From Aspergillus flavus (lineage: Eukaryota > Ascomycota > Eurotiomycetes > Eurotiales > Aspergillaceae), in assembly GCF_009017415.1 (NCBI RefSeq), contig NC_092405.1, forward strand, positions 3,162,001 to 3,226,000: a stretch of DNA of 64,000 nt, written 5' to 3'. Positions 38,641 to 50,265 of the stretch are shown piece after piece. Under the pieces are notes generated by a model. That model saw only the letters and a list, made by a program, of their open reading frames with translations, was not told where the DNA came from and made no database searches. The stretch's first letter is position 1. Every line of letters begins with the position of its first letter. The translations under genes were made by a program, and so were the position numbers.

Positions 38641-39814
38641 ATGGCCTCAGTCCCCGACTTCGACAGCCTAACCCTAGACCCCAAGGGTCCCGTAGGAAAC
38701 GCATGGGGCCTGTTCCCAAGAAATGACATCGGCATGCTCAACCTACTCACGCCTGAGAACATACGACAAGCAGCGAGCGAGGAAATTCGCACGGGTGTCC
38801 GAATTTCGCTCGATCTGGCATTAGACCGGCTCAACCACCCGAGTTATGGACGCAAGCCATTCACCCGGGAAATGGTGAATAAGGCACCGAGAATTGTGAA
38901 TGACGATATTTTGATGTTTAATACGCAGACGAGTAGTCAGTGGGATGGGTTTCGGCATTATGGTATGTTTGTCTGTGGTCGCTTTGGAGTGTTTCTGGTG
39001 TGGTGGGGTTGCTTGGGGTAAGGGTTAATGGAGAATAATATATATAGGACACCAGGAATTGGCATGTTACTACAAGGGACATACGTTAGAAGAGTTGCAG
39101 GATTCACCTGTTATCGGCATTGATTGTAAGCTCATCTGTTCCCAATCAAAAACCCCCTTCAAGTGTAGATCAAGCTAACATAACAATAAAGCATGGGTAA
39201 ACAACGGCGGCATCGTAGGCCGAGGAGTCCTCCTCGACTATGCAACCTGGGCGAAAAAGAATGCAATCCTCCTAACCCCCTTCCAGACCAGCAGCATCCC
39301 CCTCTCCCACCTTAAAAACATAGTCCAAGAAAATAATATCAAATTCCGACCCGGCGATATCCTCTTCGTCCGCACCGGCTTCACAGAAGCTTACAACAAC
39401 CTCTCAAACGAAGAAGAAGCCGCGCTGGCCCAGCGCCCCAGTCCCGATTTCTCCGGCGTCGAGAACGGTGAATCCACGCTGCGCTGGCTGTGGGAGAACC
39501 AATTTGCCGCAATTGCTAGTGACTCACCGAGCTTTGAGCCTTCACCTCTCGTTAGGGAGGATTCACCGGCGAATACGACATTGCACCAGTGGTGTCTTGC
39601 AGGGTGGGGGATGCCGATCGGGGAGTACTTTGATTTGGAGGAACTTGCGGAGTACTGTCGGGTGAATGGGAGGTGGAGCTTCTTTTTGTCGAGCGTGCCG
39701 CTTAAGGTGAGTGAATTTGAACTTTCATAGAGGTCTCTTGGTGGTAAGTGCTAATGGATGTTTTAGGTTCCGGGGGGCGTCGCGAGTCCGCCTAATGCGG
39801 TTGCTATTCTTTGA
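38641..39814 (+). CDS. Cyclase-family (kynurenine formamidase-like fold) hydrolase
   Basis: Metal-dependent hydrolase of the cyclase superfamily, which includes kynurenine formamidases and polyketide-associated cyclases. Four exons: 38641-38962, 39048-39125, 39192-39706 and 39767-39814, giving 320 residues. The N-terminal block (GNAWGLFPRNDIGMLNLLTP) and RISLDLALDRLNHP are typical of the fungal branch. After splicing, the metal-site region reads TQTSSQWDGFRHYGHQELAC. The classical HxGTHxD motif is therefore absent, as in the fungal branch with SQWDG. Later landmarks are GRGVLLDYATWAKKN, FRPGDILFVRTGFTEAYNNL and an C-terminal VPGGVASPPNAVAIL. The substrate is unknown. The start at 38641 has a good context; an in-frame Met 23 codons earlier is less typical. 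It is convergent with a P450 gene 211 bp away. Confidence 0.88.
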
Positions 39815-40025
39815 GATATAAGGTGGATTTATTTTCGGGAGTTGTGGAGGTTTTGCATTGCAAGTGTGTGAATTCAGACTAATTCCAGACTAACTTGGTA
39901 AGAGCCAAGGACAGTAATAAGAATTCAATATCAATCAATGTGAATGAATGGTGCCTGTCCAGGCAGTACATTGCATCGCATCGAGCCCTAAGTAACTGGT
40001 TCCGACATAGTACCTAGCCGTCATA

Positions 40026-41858
40026 TCAGATATCAACGTTTTTCTTCTTGATGAGAACCTTAGTACTGATGCTAGGCATGATCTGTTCTCCATTCACGAT
40101 GTTCTCAGGTCTTCCAGATTGACCCTCCTCAAACTTGAGATCATACTCAGCCAGGAGTCGACTCATGACGGCCTTCGCAATGACCGCCCCAAAGAACCGG
40201 CCGTGGCAAGCCTGTCCACCGAATCCGAAGTGTAGATTGGCAGGGCTAACATCAGTAAGGCTTCCATCTGGGGCATTAAGGTCTTTGCACCAACGGAACC
40301 CGTCGAAGGTAAGTGGATCTGGAACGACAGTTGGATCGCGAGACATAGGGCCGGATGGGAAGCAGACATGAGTTCCTTTGGGGAGAGTGACGCCATCAGA
40401 GAGGGTCAGAGGACGTCCAAGGACGCGTTGGGCAGAGACTGGCATCGTTAGTTATTAAATCATGGTTAGTAGCACGGGGGAGTGAAGAGTTGAACAAATG
40501 TATCTATATTTATTTAAGAATTTCAGCACATACCTTCAGAAGGAGGGTTAAGGCGCTGCGACTCGTGAAGAAAGCTATCCAATCGACGCTGGGCGCCAAA
40601 GTCGCTCAACGAGGCCCTAATCCAGCCGTTTGTCAAGGTCTCATGTATTTCCTCTCTCAGAGGCTCAAGGTACTCGGGATGGACCATCAGATCATACATA
40701 GCATGAGTGATGAGCATCGTGCTGGTCTGGACGACAGCCAAAGCCATGGTAATCATCAGTCCGTATGCCAAGTTCATGGGGTCTCTGTCCAAGTCATTGT
40801 CCGCTAGATCCATCATCCACTGCAAGAAATCTTCTTGTTTCTTGTAGGACGGGTCATTGAGCTCACGTCTCCTGCGGTGTTGAATCATAGGCAGAATAAG
40901 TTGTTCTGCAATCCACCGGAGTTGCGTTTCGAGTCTCTGGACACTTGGAAGGAAAGGAGCTGCCAGGCGACGGAGGAACCTTGGAACAAGCTGCAGTTGC
41001 TTGACGGCAATGCGCACATCGTATGTACACTTGGTGATAGTGTTGATCCACTGTTCGCTCCTGCAGAGCCTTTGGCCGATGATGATGCGGGATGTTGAGT
41101 GGGTAACGAGCTTGAGGATCATATGGTACAAATTGATGGGCACATACCGCCCTTCACAATAAGGGACTACAGCCGAGAAGGCATGGTGGAGTTCAAAGAG
41201 CAGTCGAGGGATTTGACGGTCTATGATCTGAAAGTCAGCGCTGATGCACAGCATATAATGAGATATTTGGTGTAGTAGTAAACTGCACGTGTTTCAGCGG
41301 TCTTTCTACATACCCAAAACTGGATTCAACTTCTCCGAAACAGTGCGCGCCGGCAACTCGCTGTTTATGAGTATGTTGGTACATCCTCCCAGGATATTCT
41401 GGATGACACCTGGTTAGCAGGATGCATCTTATCTGCCCAGAAATGGGTGGATATGCTCACCTTATACTTAGCACCGACAAGGCTTGCCTGACGTGAATGA
41501 AGACCTCCAACTTCTTCAAGATATTTCTGAGGTAGGACGACTAAATCTCCATCCAGCTTGAGAATCCGGAAGGGTTTGGATTTGTACTAAAGTATGATCA
41601 GCACCGACGAGTCTTTCTGCGCAGATGGAAACGTACCTTTTCGTATCCATAGTAGATCAGGAAAGGCGCCTTAACGACATAAAGGATACGGTTGAAAAAT
41701 GGGGGCAGAAGCTTGAAGTGCTTGACGATAGGCAGGCTGGTTCGGCTTGCGTTTGCAGTAGAGCGCTCCATGATAAAATAAAAGGCAAGGAGGCCCACAA
41801 AGATAGGGACCCAGTGCCGTGCAAGTCCCATTTCTTTCAAATAATCCATGTAATCCAT
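40026..41858 (-). CDS. Cytochrome P450 monooxygenase
   Basis: Membrane-anchored haem-thiolate monooxygenase of the type common in fungal secondary metabolism. Five exons: 41637-41858, 41461-41586, 41314-41398, 40534-41220 and 40026-40438, giving 510 residues. An N-terminal ER anchor (WVPIFVGLLAFYFIM) precedes the fold. The haem-binding loop is FGFGGQACHGRFFGAV with Cys451, the K-helix ExxR is Glu364-Arg367 (HESQR), and the PERF-like region is DPLTFDGFRW. The I-helix reads LAVVQTSTMLITHAMYDL, so the usual Gly and acidic residue are replaced by Val and Gln while Thr is kept. Two introns have alternative AGs, and the splice choices were fixed by reading frame. The substrate cannot be predicted. 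No other biosynthetic gene is nearby except the convergent cyclase-family gene. Confidence 0.9.
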
Positions 41859-42505
41859 TATGATTAACTAAGGGGCTTTGAGATGAACGAAAATATGTTG
41901 GAGATATGGATGTGGATGTGTGGAGTGCACAGAAAAGATTGTCCTTTCATGAACAGAGTCAAACAGGAAGATAAAAGAAGAGAAACAGACAGATGGAGTA
42001 ATGAGCAGGTCAATATGCTAGGCGCCATGGCGATTGGATTGGTGTTGTGAAAATCAACAGCATTGCGTTCCAGCAAGCATCAATACAAACGACTATTTAT
42101 GGGTATTTGCGTATAATTTTACATTACACAAAGACACCTGACACCATAAGCTTCAATCGTTGCCAGCATATAATGCTAAGATATATGTATTATAGACGCC
42201 CCTTTCCAGTGCTTTTGTAGTCATTTTGCTAGCAGTGATTCGTTGTTACCAAGCTGCACATGAAGAATCACGATAGAACATGGTTGTTCTTGTTGTCTTG
42301 CAAGATTTCAATTATTCATAGAAAGACGTGTCTAGACGTATGTACATCATGCTATCCAAATACAAGCATCAAAGTACCCCCAAACTTTTGCTGTCCCCTT
42401 TTATCTTCCAGGTATACCAGTATCGAACGCCAGACGCAAATGCGAAGGATAGAAGAATGTTGGATAAGAAGAACAAGTGTGTAACCAAAGGAAGATGACT
42501 CGCAA
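41859..42505. other. P450 promoter / PWP2 3' region
   Basis: A 647-bp spacer between two minus-strand genes. It is AT-rich, with no gene and no notable repeat. Confidence 0.5.
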
Positions 42506-45460
42506 TCACTCAAGTCCAATCCATTCCTCTTCCCCACCTGCGGTGTCAGCCATGTTCTCATCACCATTTGCTGCCATATCATCGGGTTCAACATCCGCCA
42601 AGGTTAGGGTGTTGCTGGTCTTTTTGCCAGCAAGTACGGGTTTAGAGAGCAGATAGTTCAGATCGTACAAGTTCTTCTCTGTCATCCTCTTCAGGTTCTC
42701 CCGGATGTCGTCAATGGCGCGTTGAACAGCACGAAGCTCTGGCGCAAAAGTACCGGAGTTTTCCTTAAAATATCGGCCATGACTGCTTAGGAGAGATTCA
42801 ATCCACAGCAAGTTGAACTCTAGGTGTGGGGTTTCCTCAGCAGCGTGAGCAACATAGCGCAGCAGACGAGGGAGGTAGACGGTTGGCAGGGCTCGGACGA
42901 CATGAGAGATTTCGGACGGCGGGACTGCTTCATGAACAAGGCGGATAAACTTCGACTCGTTCAACCGGAACGCCATAACCAGCGCTTTCAGGAAACTATC
43001 ATCATTATCGCCTGTGCCTGTTGTATATGCCTGTTTGGCATTCTCAAGAGTCTCCATAATGCTAGACGGGGTGATCGAAATGTCAAGATCAAATGGATCA
43101 AAGACATATTCTGTATCCAGGCTATAGATGAGAAGACCCTCCGTAGACGCCGCACAAAATGCACGCCCAGTCGGTGAGAAATTGACGCAAGTGACACGTA
43201 CTTCCGGCCGAGTGGTACGAGCTCCAGCATCGCCACGCTTTGCGCCAGGGAGAGAGCGATCAACACGGTCTTCGTGATCCGATGCCTCGCCTGTCTCATC
43301 GATCAGGCCTCGGGGACCAGCTTCGGTCAAATCGCGACTGTTCAAGATCTCCTGGGTACCATCAAGCGATGTGTTGACGGAAACTGTGTACTTCTTTACC
43401 AACGAGCCCGTCCTCACGTCGTACAGGCAAATGTACTTGCTATTGCCTCCAGCGAGGATACAGCTTCCATCGGCGCTGTATGTAATACAGTTGAAGAACT
43501 TGGTTCCCGCGGCGTTTGCAGCGGTTTGGCGATCAGTTATCTTGCGACCTCCTGAGACATCACGACGACCATCAATTCCGCTTTCTTGTATTGCATCGGC
43601 CACAGACCAGAAAGTCAACTGGCCATCTAGCGATGATGCAGCCACCTGTTTGCCATCTGGCCTAAAAGCAACGCTGAGAACATCAGACACGAGTTGCAAT
43701 GGCTCGCTGGTCTGTGTTCGCCCGAAAATGCTCCATATGCGAACTGTACGATCCCAACTACCACTGACGAGGTGGTTCCCGTCTGCAGCAAAAGCAAGAG
43801 CGGAAACGGGGCCTTCGTGGCCAGTGAGTTGATCAAGCAGTTGTCCAGTCTGAACAGACCATATATGAATGTCGAATGAATCTGGAGATCCGGCACAAAC
43901 CACTTCGCCACTCGGGTCGACAGCAAGCGAAGAAAATGACAATCGAGACGGCGCGGTGAAGGTTCGGAAATTGCGATAACGGATGAGGTCCCACGCTCTT
44001 ACTGAACCATCCAACGAAGCTGTGAACAAGACACTTCCTTTCTTGGCAAACTGGCAAGCAGTAACTGCGCTGCTGTGTTCCGTAAATGTCACGACGCAGA
44101 AGCCCGACTTGACATCCCAGACCTTGACCTTTCCATCGTCGGAAGTAGTAACGATCTTCTGGCCGTCAGGGGAGTAAACTAGGGAGCCCATCGACTCCAA
44201 ATGACCCTGTTGTTTCAAAATGTACGACTCGGACTGCCATTCCCATACTAGCAATTGGCCATGCTTAGAGGAGCCAAAAGCCAGCCATTCGCCGGATTTG
44301 TTTACCGTCACATAGTCGATGTTGCTCTGGGAGACGCTGTTCTCAGTTAGCAGTAAGCACAATATTTAGTCTAGAAGGAAGCCATTATACCTTAAAAGGT
44401 GGATCATGTTGAACTCTGGCAAGTCGTAGAGCCCGAAAAGACCGTTCGAAAAGCCCACCACTAAAAGATTTGTGGGGGCATGGAATGCAGTGCAATTGAC
44501 CTTAGCATCATTTTGCATAAAGAAGTCCTTTTTCACAATCCTCCAGCGTGCCTCGTCGACGTCCTCCATGGTATCGGGGTCTTTCTTTGTCACATATTCC
44601 CACCTGAATAAAGCTCCATCTTGACTAACGGTGTAGATCTACAAGAAAGTCAGCTAATATATAGGCGCACAATAGAGAAGACCTACAGATTCTTGATCAG
44701 CAGAAAAGAATGCCGCCTTCACACCTTGCCGATGCCCCGCCAATGTGGTGGGTTCAAAGCCCTCCTCTGGATCCAAGCTCCATACCCGTGCTGTTAAATC
44801 CTTGGAAGCAGTGAGAATGAAACGCGAATCGTGAGACCATTCCAAATGCTGGATGACGTCAAAATGACCAGCAAGATCTCGGTGTAAGATGAACGGTGCA
44901 AACTCGAGCTCTCCATTATTGTCCGCACCTGGCGTTGAAGGGGTATGCCAAAACTGCAGTCGTCGCCCCACTCCTACAGCAAAGAATCGACCGGACGGGG
45001 AAAATTTGAGGGATGAGACACGGCCCTTAAAAGAGAAGTGGTGGATAACAATCCTGCGCTTGAAGTTCGTCAAGATTGCGCGGCCATTTTCATCAACGGA
45101 CAGCAGGAGGTTGCCTTGGGGGTTTAGATCTAAACGGTCGATGTTCGTGCGGTGCGCAAAGGGGAGAGTGTATGATGTATTGCTTTGCGCGGTGTCGCAT
45201 TAGTGAGAACTGTCAATTGGTACTTATAGAGATGCGTGTAAGTACATACTGAACAAGGTCGAAGACCGTAACCCGGTTTCCTACCGGGGAAAGCAGACAG
45301 GTGCCATCTGGAGTGAAAAGAAGATTTCCTTTGCGATAGACCGTACCCAGCAGGTTGGAAAACTAAAGCATTGTTAGAAGGATTCACTCTGATTTGAGAT
45401 ACCGGGTAAAAAATAATGGAGCTACAGCTAAGGATAACTGACCTTGAAATCCGTCTTCAT
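42506..45460 (-). CDS. pwp2: Periodic tryptophan protein 2 (Pwp2/Utp1), SSU processome
   Basis: Nucleolar WD40 protein of the UTP-B complex needed for 18S rRNA maturation. Five exons: 45443-45460, 45250-45362, 44687-45182, 44391-44638 and 42506-44336, giving 901 residues, the normal size. Repeated WD units are obvious, for example GHFDVIQHLEWSHDSRFILT, FTEHSSAVTACQFAKKGSVL and GHEGPVSALAFAADGNHLVS. The signature N-terminus KFSNLLGTVYRKGNLLFTPD comes from a split first exon of only 18 nt. The helical C-terminal domain (about 730-860: LPTVYLPRLLRYVAHAAEET and LLWIESLLSSHGRYFKEN) is the Utp12-type tail used for assembly. The acidic end reads GGEEEWIGLE. It is divergent from the septin gene over 508 bp. 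Confidence 0.96.
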
Positions 45461-45968
45461 TGTCGCCAGCCCGTGTAGCCCAGCGTGCAGTCAGTCAATT
45501 AATCACCTTTAAATCTGGACCTCCAAAAAAAATGACTTTTCCACCCAAACGGGCGATAAGAGAGCTGATCCGCATGTTAATCCGACACCGATGAGCTAGT
45601 CTGGAAGAGGTATAGCGTGAGCCCCAGAATTGGAGGTCAGGTCATGGTCCTGGTCATGCCTTTTTCCTGTTTGCTTCTGTTTGCTTCTCCACTGCTGACA
45701 AGACGGGATTCAGGGGCAGTTTAACCCAACCCAAACCAAAAGAAGGTACGACAAACTGCCGCATCCTCTTGTTTGCCTGTCTTCCTTTACATTCCCAACG
45801 GCCATTGATTCCGGACTGGTACTGCTACCCATTGAAATCCTTCCTATTGCTACTTTAGTTTTCCGTTGGCTAATTGTCGTCGAGAGTAGGGCGTCGCTCC
45901 TCCCACCATCGTTTTGTTGTTTGGCTTGATTGAATTCCCATCTTTCGTTGATCGACCCCTTTATCACA
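45461..45968. promoter_or_regulatory. Divergent promoter region between PWP2 and the septin gene
   Basis: A 508-bp spacer holding both promoters. The septin side (about 45640-45960) is T/C-rich on the plus strand. No gene is seen. Confidence 0.5.
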
Positions 45969-47483
45969 ATGGCCTCCACTACTGAGACTGCCTCCCCCAT
46001 TGGCATTGCCAACGTAAGTTCTGGATTGCATTCGCAAAATACTCTAAAATGGACCTATAGCTGATTGTTTATTGTAATAGCTTCCCAACCAGCGGTATGT
46101 TTCTCGATTAGCTATGGTGGAGAAGGGGTGGAGGGGACTAACTGAAGCTTTACAGTCACAAGATTGTCGCTAAGCGGGGTGCGGCTTTCACTATTATGGT
46201 TTGTCTAATCGGACCCCAACATGAGAACCAGATCAGTACTGATAGTCTTCCAGGTTGCTGGAGAGTCTGGCTTGGGAAAGACCACGTTTATCAACACCTT
46301 GTTCTCGACGACCATCAAGAACTATGCCGACCACAAGCGTCGTCACCAGAAGCAGATTGACCGAACTGTTGAGATCGAGATCACTAAGGCCGAATTGGAG
46401 GAGAAGTTCTTCAAAGGTACACCATAGCACTTCCCGTTCGCTGGACGACAGCTGACGCTCTGGATGTATTTTTACAGTTCGCCTGACCGTCATCGATACC
46501 CCCGGATTCGGAGACTACGTCAACAACCGCGATTCCTGGCAACCCATCATTGAGTTCCTCGACGATCAGCATGAGTCCTACATGTTGCAAGAGCAACAGC
46601 CCCGCCGCACAGATAAGATCGATATGCGTGTGCATGCCTGTCTGTATTTTATCAGACCCACCGGTCACACTCTGAAGCCCCTCGATATTGAGGTCATGAA
46701 GCGCTTGAGCTCTCGCGTCAATCTTATCCCCGTCATTGCTAAGGCCGACACCCTCAGCCCCGCCGATCTGGCTCGATACAAGCAGAGAGTAAGATTGACT
46801 TACGTTCTCCATTTGTGAGGTCTTTACTTAACCTATTGCTTTCTTATAGGTTAAAGCTGTCATTGAAGCCCAAGGCATCAAGATTTACACTCCCCCGATT
46901 GAAGAAGATGATGAGCACGCCGCCACCCACGCGCGGAGCCTGATGGCCGCTATGCCTTTCGCTGTGATCGGTTCCGAGAAGGACGTGAAGACTAGCGACA
47001 ACCGGGTTGTAAAGGGTCGTCAATATGCTTGGGGTGTTGCGGAAGTTGAGAATGAGGACCACTGCGACTTTAAGAAGCTTCGTTCGATCCTGATTCGCAC
47101 CCACATGCTGGACCTTATTCACACCACTGAGGAGCAACACTACGAGGCCTACCGTGCGCAACAGATGGAGACCCGGAAATTCGGTGAAGCCCGTCCCAGG
47201 AAGTTGGACAACCCCAAGTTCAAGGAAGAGGAGGAGTCGCTTCGCAAGCGGTTCACCGAACAAGTCAAGGTCGAGGAGCAGCGTTTCCGACAGTGGGAGC
47301 AGAAGCTCATTGCCGAGAGAGACCGTCTCAACAAGGATCTGGAGGCTACGCATGCGGCGTATGTTCCCCCCATTTTTCACCTTCAAATGATAATCACACT
47401 AACAAGAAAACAGGATCAAATCACTGGAGCAGGAAATCGAATCTTTGCAGGGCTCATCCACCCGGAGCCATGGACGTCGCTAA
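45969..47483 (+). CDS. aspC: Septin, Cdc12/AspC type
   Basis: GTP-binding cytoskeletal protein that polymerises with other septins at septa, branches and conidiophores. Seven exons: 45969-46013, 46081-46094, 46156-46198, 46254-46416, 46478-46788, 46850-47358 and 47414-47483, giving 384 residues. Exon 2 is a 14-nt microexon. Together the first three exons encode the septin polybasic start (IGIANLPNQRHKIVAKRG), whose NLPNQR sequence is typical of Cdc12. GTPase motifs: P-loop GESGLGKT at 37-44, G3 DTPGFGD from 95, G4 AKAD at 176-179. The septin unique element follows (KGRQYAWGVAEVENEDHCDF). A C-terminal coiled coil (EEESLRKRFTEQVKVEEQRF) continues into the last small exon. Assignment to the Cdc12/AspC group rests on the N-terminus and coiled coil. 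Confidence 0.95.
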
Positions 47484-47999
47484 GGCACTTTTGGACCACT
47501 GCCAACTGTGGTCTTTCGACCAACAGTGGGAAAAGCAGACTTATGCATTCGTCAACTTTAATTCATGTTCATTTGACTACCCCTTGAAATTTTCTTTAAC
47601 TTTCCTATTTTCGGCTTTGTGTACTCGAGGGAGACAATTTGCATAGGGCATAGACGCCCTGTCCTGAGTTTCGCTGGGTTTTCTTGTTATTATTCTCTTT
47701 ACCTGCTGGTAGCTAGCGATGGTTTTTCTACATCATTGATAATAACCTACTTGTATTCCGTGGCATGTCAATACACATTTAATTTGTTTGAGTTGTCCAT
47801 GGAAATATACAAATAATTCGACCTCCGCGGGGGAGCCGCGGGACGCTACTAGAATAGAGTTACCTCAGTGCTCCCGCCGCCATTTTTATTGATTGCCAAG
47901 AACGAGAGCTCTTTTCTCCACATCCACTTAAACTGCGACTCTTGCGCGACTCAGATCTACACTTTAGACAGCGGCGTATAGCTAGCATTACCGTGTACA
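47484..47999. other. Septin 3' region and WDR83-like promoter
   Basis: A 516-bp spacer between two plus-strand genes. It contains a GC-rich palindromic pair, CCGCGG-N5-CCGCGG at 47826-47842, which includes CGG-N5-CCG, a spacing used by some Zn2Cys6 transcription factors. It lies about 160 nt before the next ATG, so it could be a promoter element. Otherwise AT-rich 3' UTR sequence. Confidence 0.45.
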
Positions 48000-49256
48000 A
48001 TGCCAGCAACGAAGCAATTTCCCACAAAGCTAGTCCACACTCTCAAGACACATAATGGTAGGCTCCCTCCACCTTCTTCAGCTTCTTCCCTCTGACGTCC
48101 CCTAGGGCCCGTGAACGCCGTCACATTCTCCAGTTATCCTGGAGCATACGTTCTAACCGGTTCCTCTGATCGTGCTGTCCATCTCTCCCGCGCAATACCC
48201 AACAAACCTGGTACGGAAACGACATCCCCGATCCAAAGATACGAAGCGCACGGGTACTCGGTGCTTGATGTCGCCGTCGCGGGTGACAATTCCCGCTTTG
48301 CCAGCGTTGGCGGAGACCGACAGGTTTTCCTCTGGGATGTTGAACAAGGCATAACTGTAAAGCGATGGAGTGGACATGCGGCGCGTGTTGAAGCGGTGCA
48401 GTTTGCAGGCGAAGGCGACTCAGTGGTCGTTTCTGGTACGCTTCACCAATTTGAAACACCATCGCAGCCTACGCGATGATAACATCAAGTGATTCTAACG
48501 TAATTCTATACTTCAGGTAGTGCCGACACGACAATTAATCTCTGGGATACACGATCCAACTCAACAAAGCCAATCCAAACCCTCACCGAAGCCAGCGACA
48601 CGGTCTCATCCATCCACGTCCACACCCCTACGTATTCCATCGCGAGTGGAAGCTACGACGGCCGTGCCCGTATCTACGATGTTCGCATGGGTCGCACAAC
48701 GGTCGATGTTCTTGCGCACCCGGTAACGAGCGTGCGCTGTTCGACGGACGGGAATGCCCTCCTGGCTTCAACATTAGACAGTCGCATTCGAATGCTTGAT
48801 CGCACTGATGGAAAACTCCTCCAAGCGTTTGGGAACGGGGACAAGGGTCTCGGGAAGACCGGGTACCGGAATAGCGAGCTGCGAATCAGGTCTGCGTTTG
48901 CCAAGGGGGATGCGATGGTGCTCAGTGGAAGCGAAACGGATAAAGAAGATCGGTCGGCCCAAGCGTACGTATATGCTTGGGATGTTGTGAGCGGGGAACT
49001 CGTCGCTAGTGTCCCAGCCGGCGAGGGCGTCAAGGTTGTCAGTTGCGTAGCGTGGAATGAGAAGGGGGGATGTTGGGCTGGTGGATGTTCCGACGGTACG
49101 TATTTCCCTTATTCCAACCTCTATCCCTCATTTTCATGCATCATTTCGCGAGCGTCGAGGGATATCTCTCGATCTGCATTTGCCCCCACATATTGAGTCT
49201 TGGAATGTGCTAACATGACGTCTCAAAAAATAGGCAGCGTCAAAATCTACGGCTAA
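48000..49256 (+). CDS. WD40 repeat protein, WDR83/MORG1-like
   Basis: Seven-bladed WD40 protein related to WDR83 (MORG1), which in animals is a MAPK scaffold and a component of spliceosomal C complexes. Four exons: 48000-48057, 48106-48435, 48517-49095 and 49234-49256 (the last only 23 nt), giving 329 residues. The start MPATKQFPTKLVHTLKTHNG leads straight into the first blade. Landmarks are EAHGYSVLDVAVAGDNSRFA, GGDRQVFLWDVEQGITVKRW, SIASGSYDGRARIYDVRMG and, after the last splice, SVKIYG at the C-terminus. The short overall length and the order of blades match WDR83 rather than larger WD40 proteins. A role in splicing is an inference from orthology. Confidence 0.88.
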
Positions 49257-50265
49257 AGCAGGCTCCGCCAACCGATGAATAATTAACGTAAAGGTGCCAC
49301 GTGCACTAGTCACGTTGCACATATCAATTTTCACCAACTACAGCTCACAGGCCTTTGTTAGGCCTACCTCCCAAGAGAGGCGAACGCATCGCAATCCCTA
49401 AAGGGAAAACGTCGTGGCACGGATCGCTTCCCTGAGACAAGGCAAACCACTTAAGCCATATCTCAATCTCCACAGCTCGTAGCCACTTACCAAGTGTTCA
49501 CGGATAGCCATAGTGCCTCGGCTGCGCCACCACTAAGACTTCAAAAACTGGGATATACTTTCCCTAGCACGAACGCATGACACAGTCACAAACACCGATC
49601 TATTGAATAGTTCCTTCGGTTTCCCAGGAATTTATGGATTGCCACTTTGGAGTCGTGAGGCTGGGTTTCAAATTGGTCTGGTTCAAGCTTTTAGGCTCCT
49701 GCAATTACGAGTGCTATGGTTTCTCAGCTGACATAGGTTTGTAATGGAAGTACTATGGAATTGTCATTAGTGGAGATAAAACCCAGTCCGAACGAAAATC
49801 GTCATTCTAAGAACAAAGGATACGAAGGACAAGATAAATGGCCAGTAGTCAAAGCGTCGTGGATATCGATAACAATCCAAACTTAGATATCTAACCTCCA
49901 ATCAAAATCATGAACATCAATCACAGTATCTCATACCAAGACATAGGTACCTTCGCTAACTATCAATACAAGTTTGGGTGAAAGAAAAGTTAAAAAAGAA
50001 GAATGTACTGTTATCCATATCGGGTCGTAGTCCAAGATGATGAGATGAGAACTTTTGGGCGCCAGTATAGCTGATTATGAAAGGCATCAACGAAATTTTG
50101 CGATCCGGGCGTAAATCATAAATGAGAAGAAGAGAGTTCAGGTCACCACAGATGCTCTCAAAAATAAGAGAATTCGAAAGTAAACCTCGGCATCTTCTGC
50201 GGAAGGCCGGTGATACGTTTGGTGTCGAAGCCGGAGTATAATCGAAGGCAGTAAGCCAAATATGA
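49257..50265. other. Convergent 3' region, WDR83-like and CASTOR-like genes
   Basis: About 1 kb between two convergent genes. A small hairpin of two AGGCCT palindromes with a 5-nt loop lies at 49349-49365, 93 nt after the WDR83-like stop. No gene is supported; the long frame reaching into 50396 on the minus strand is out of frame with the neighbouring gene. Confidence 0.5.
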
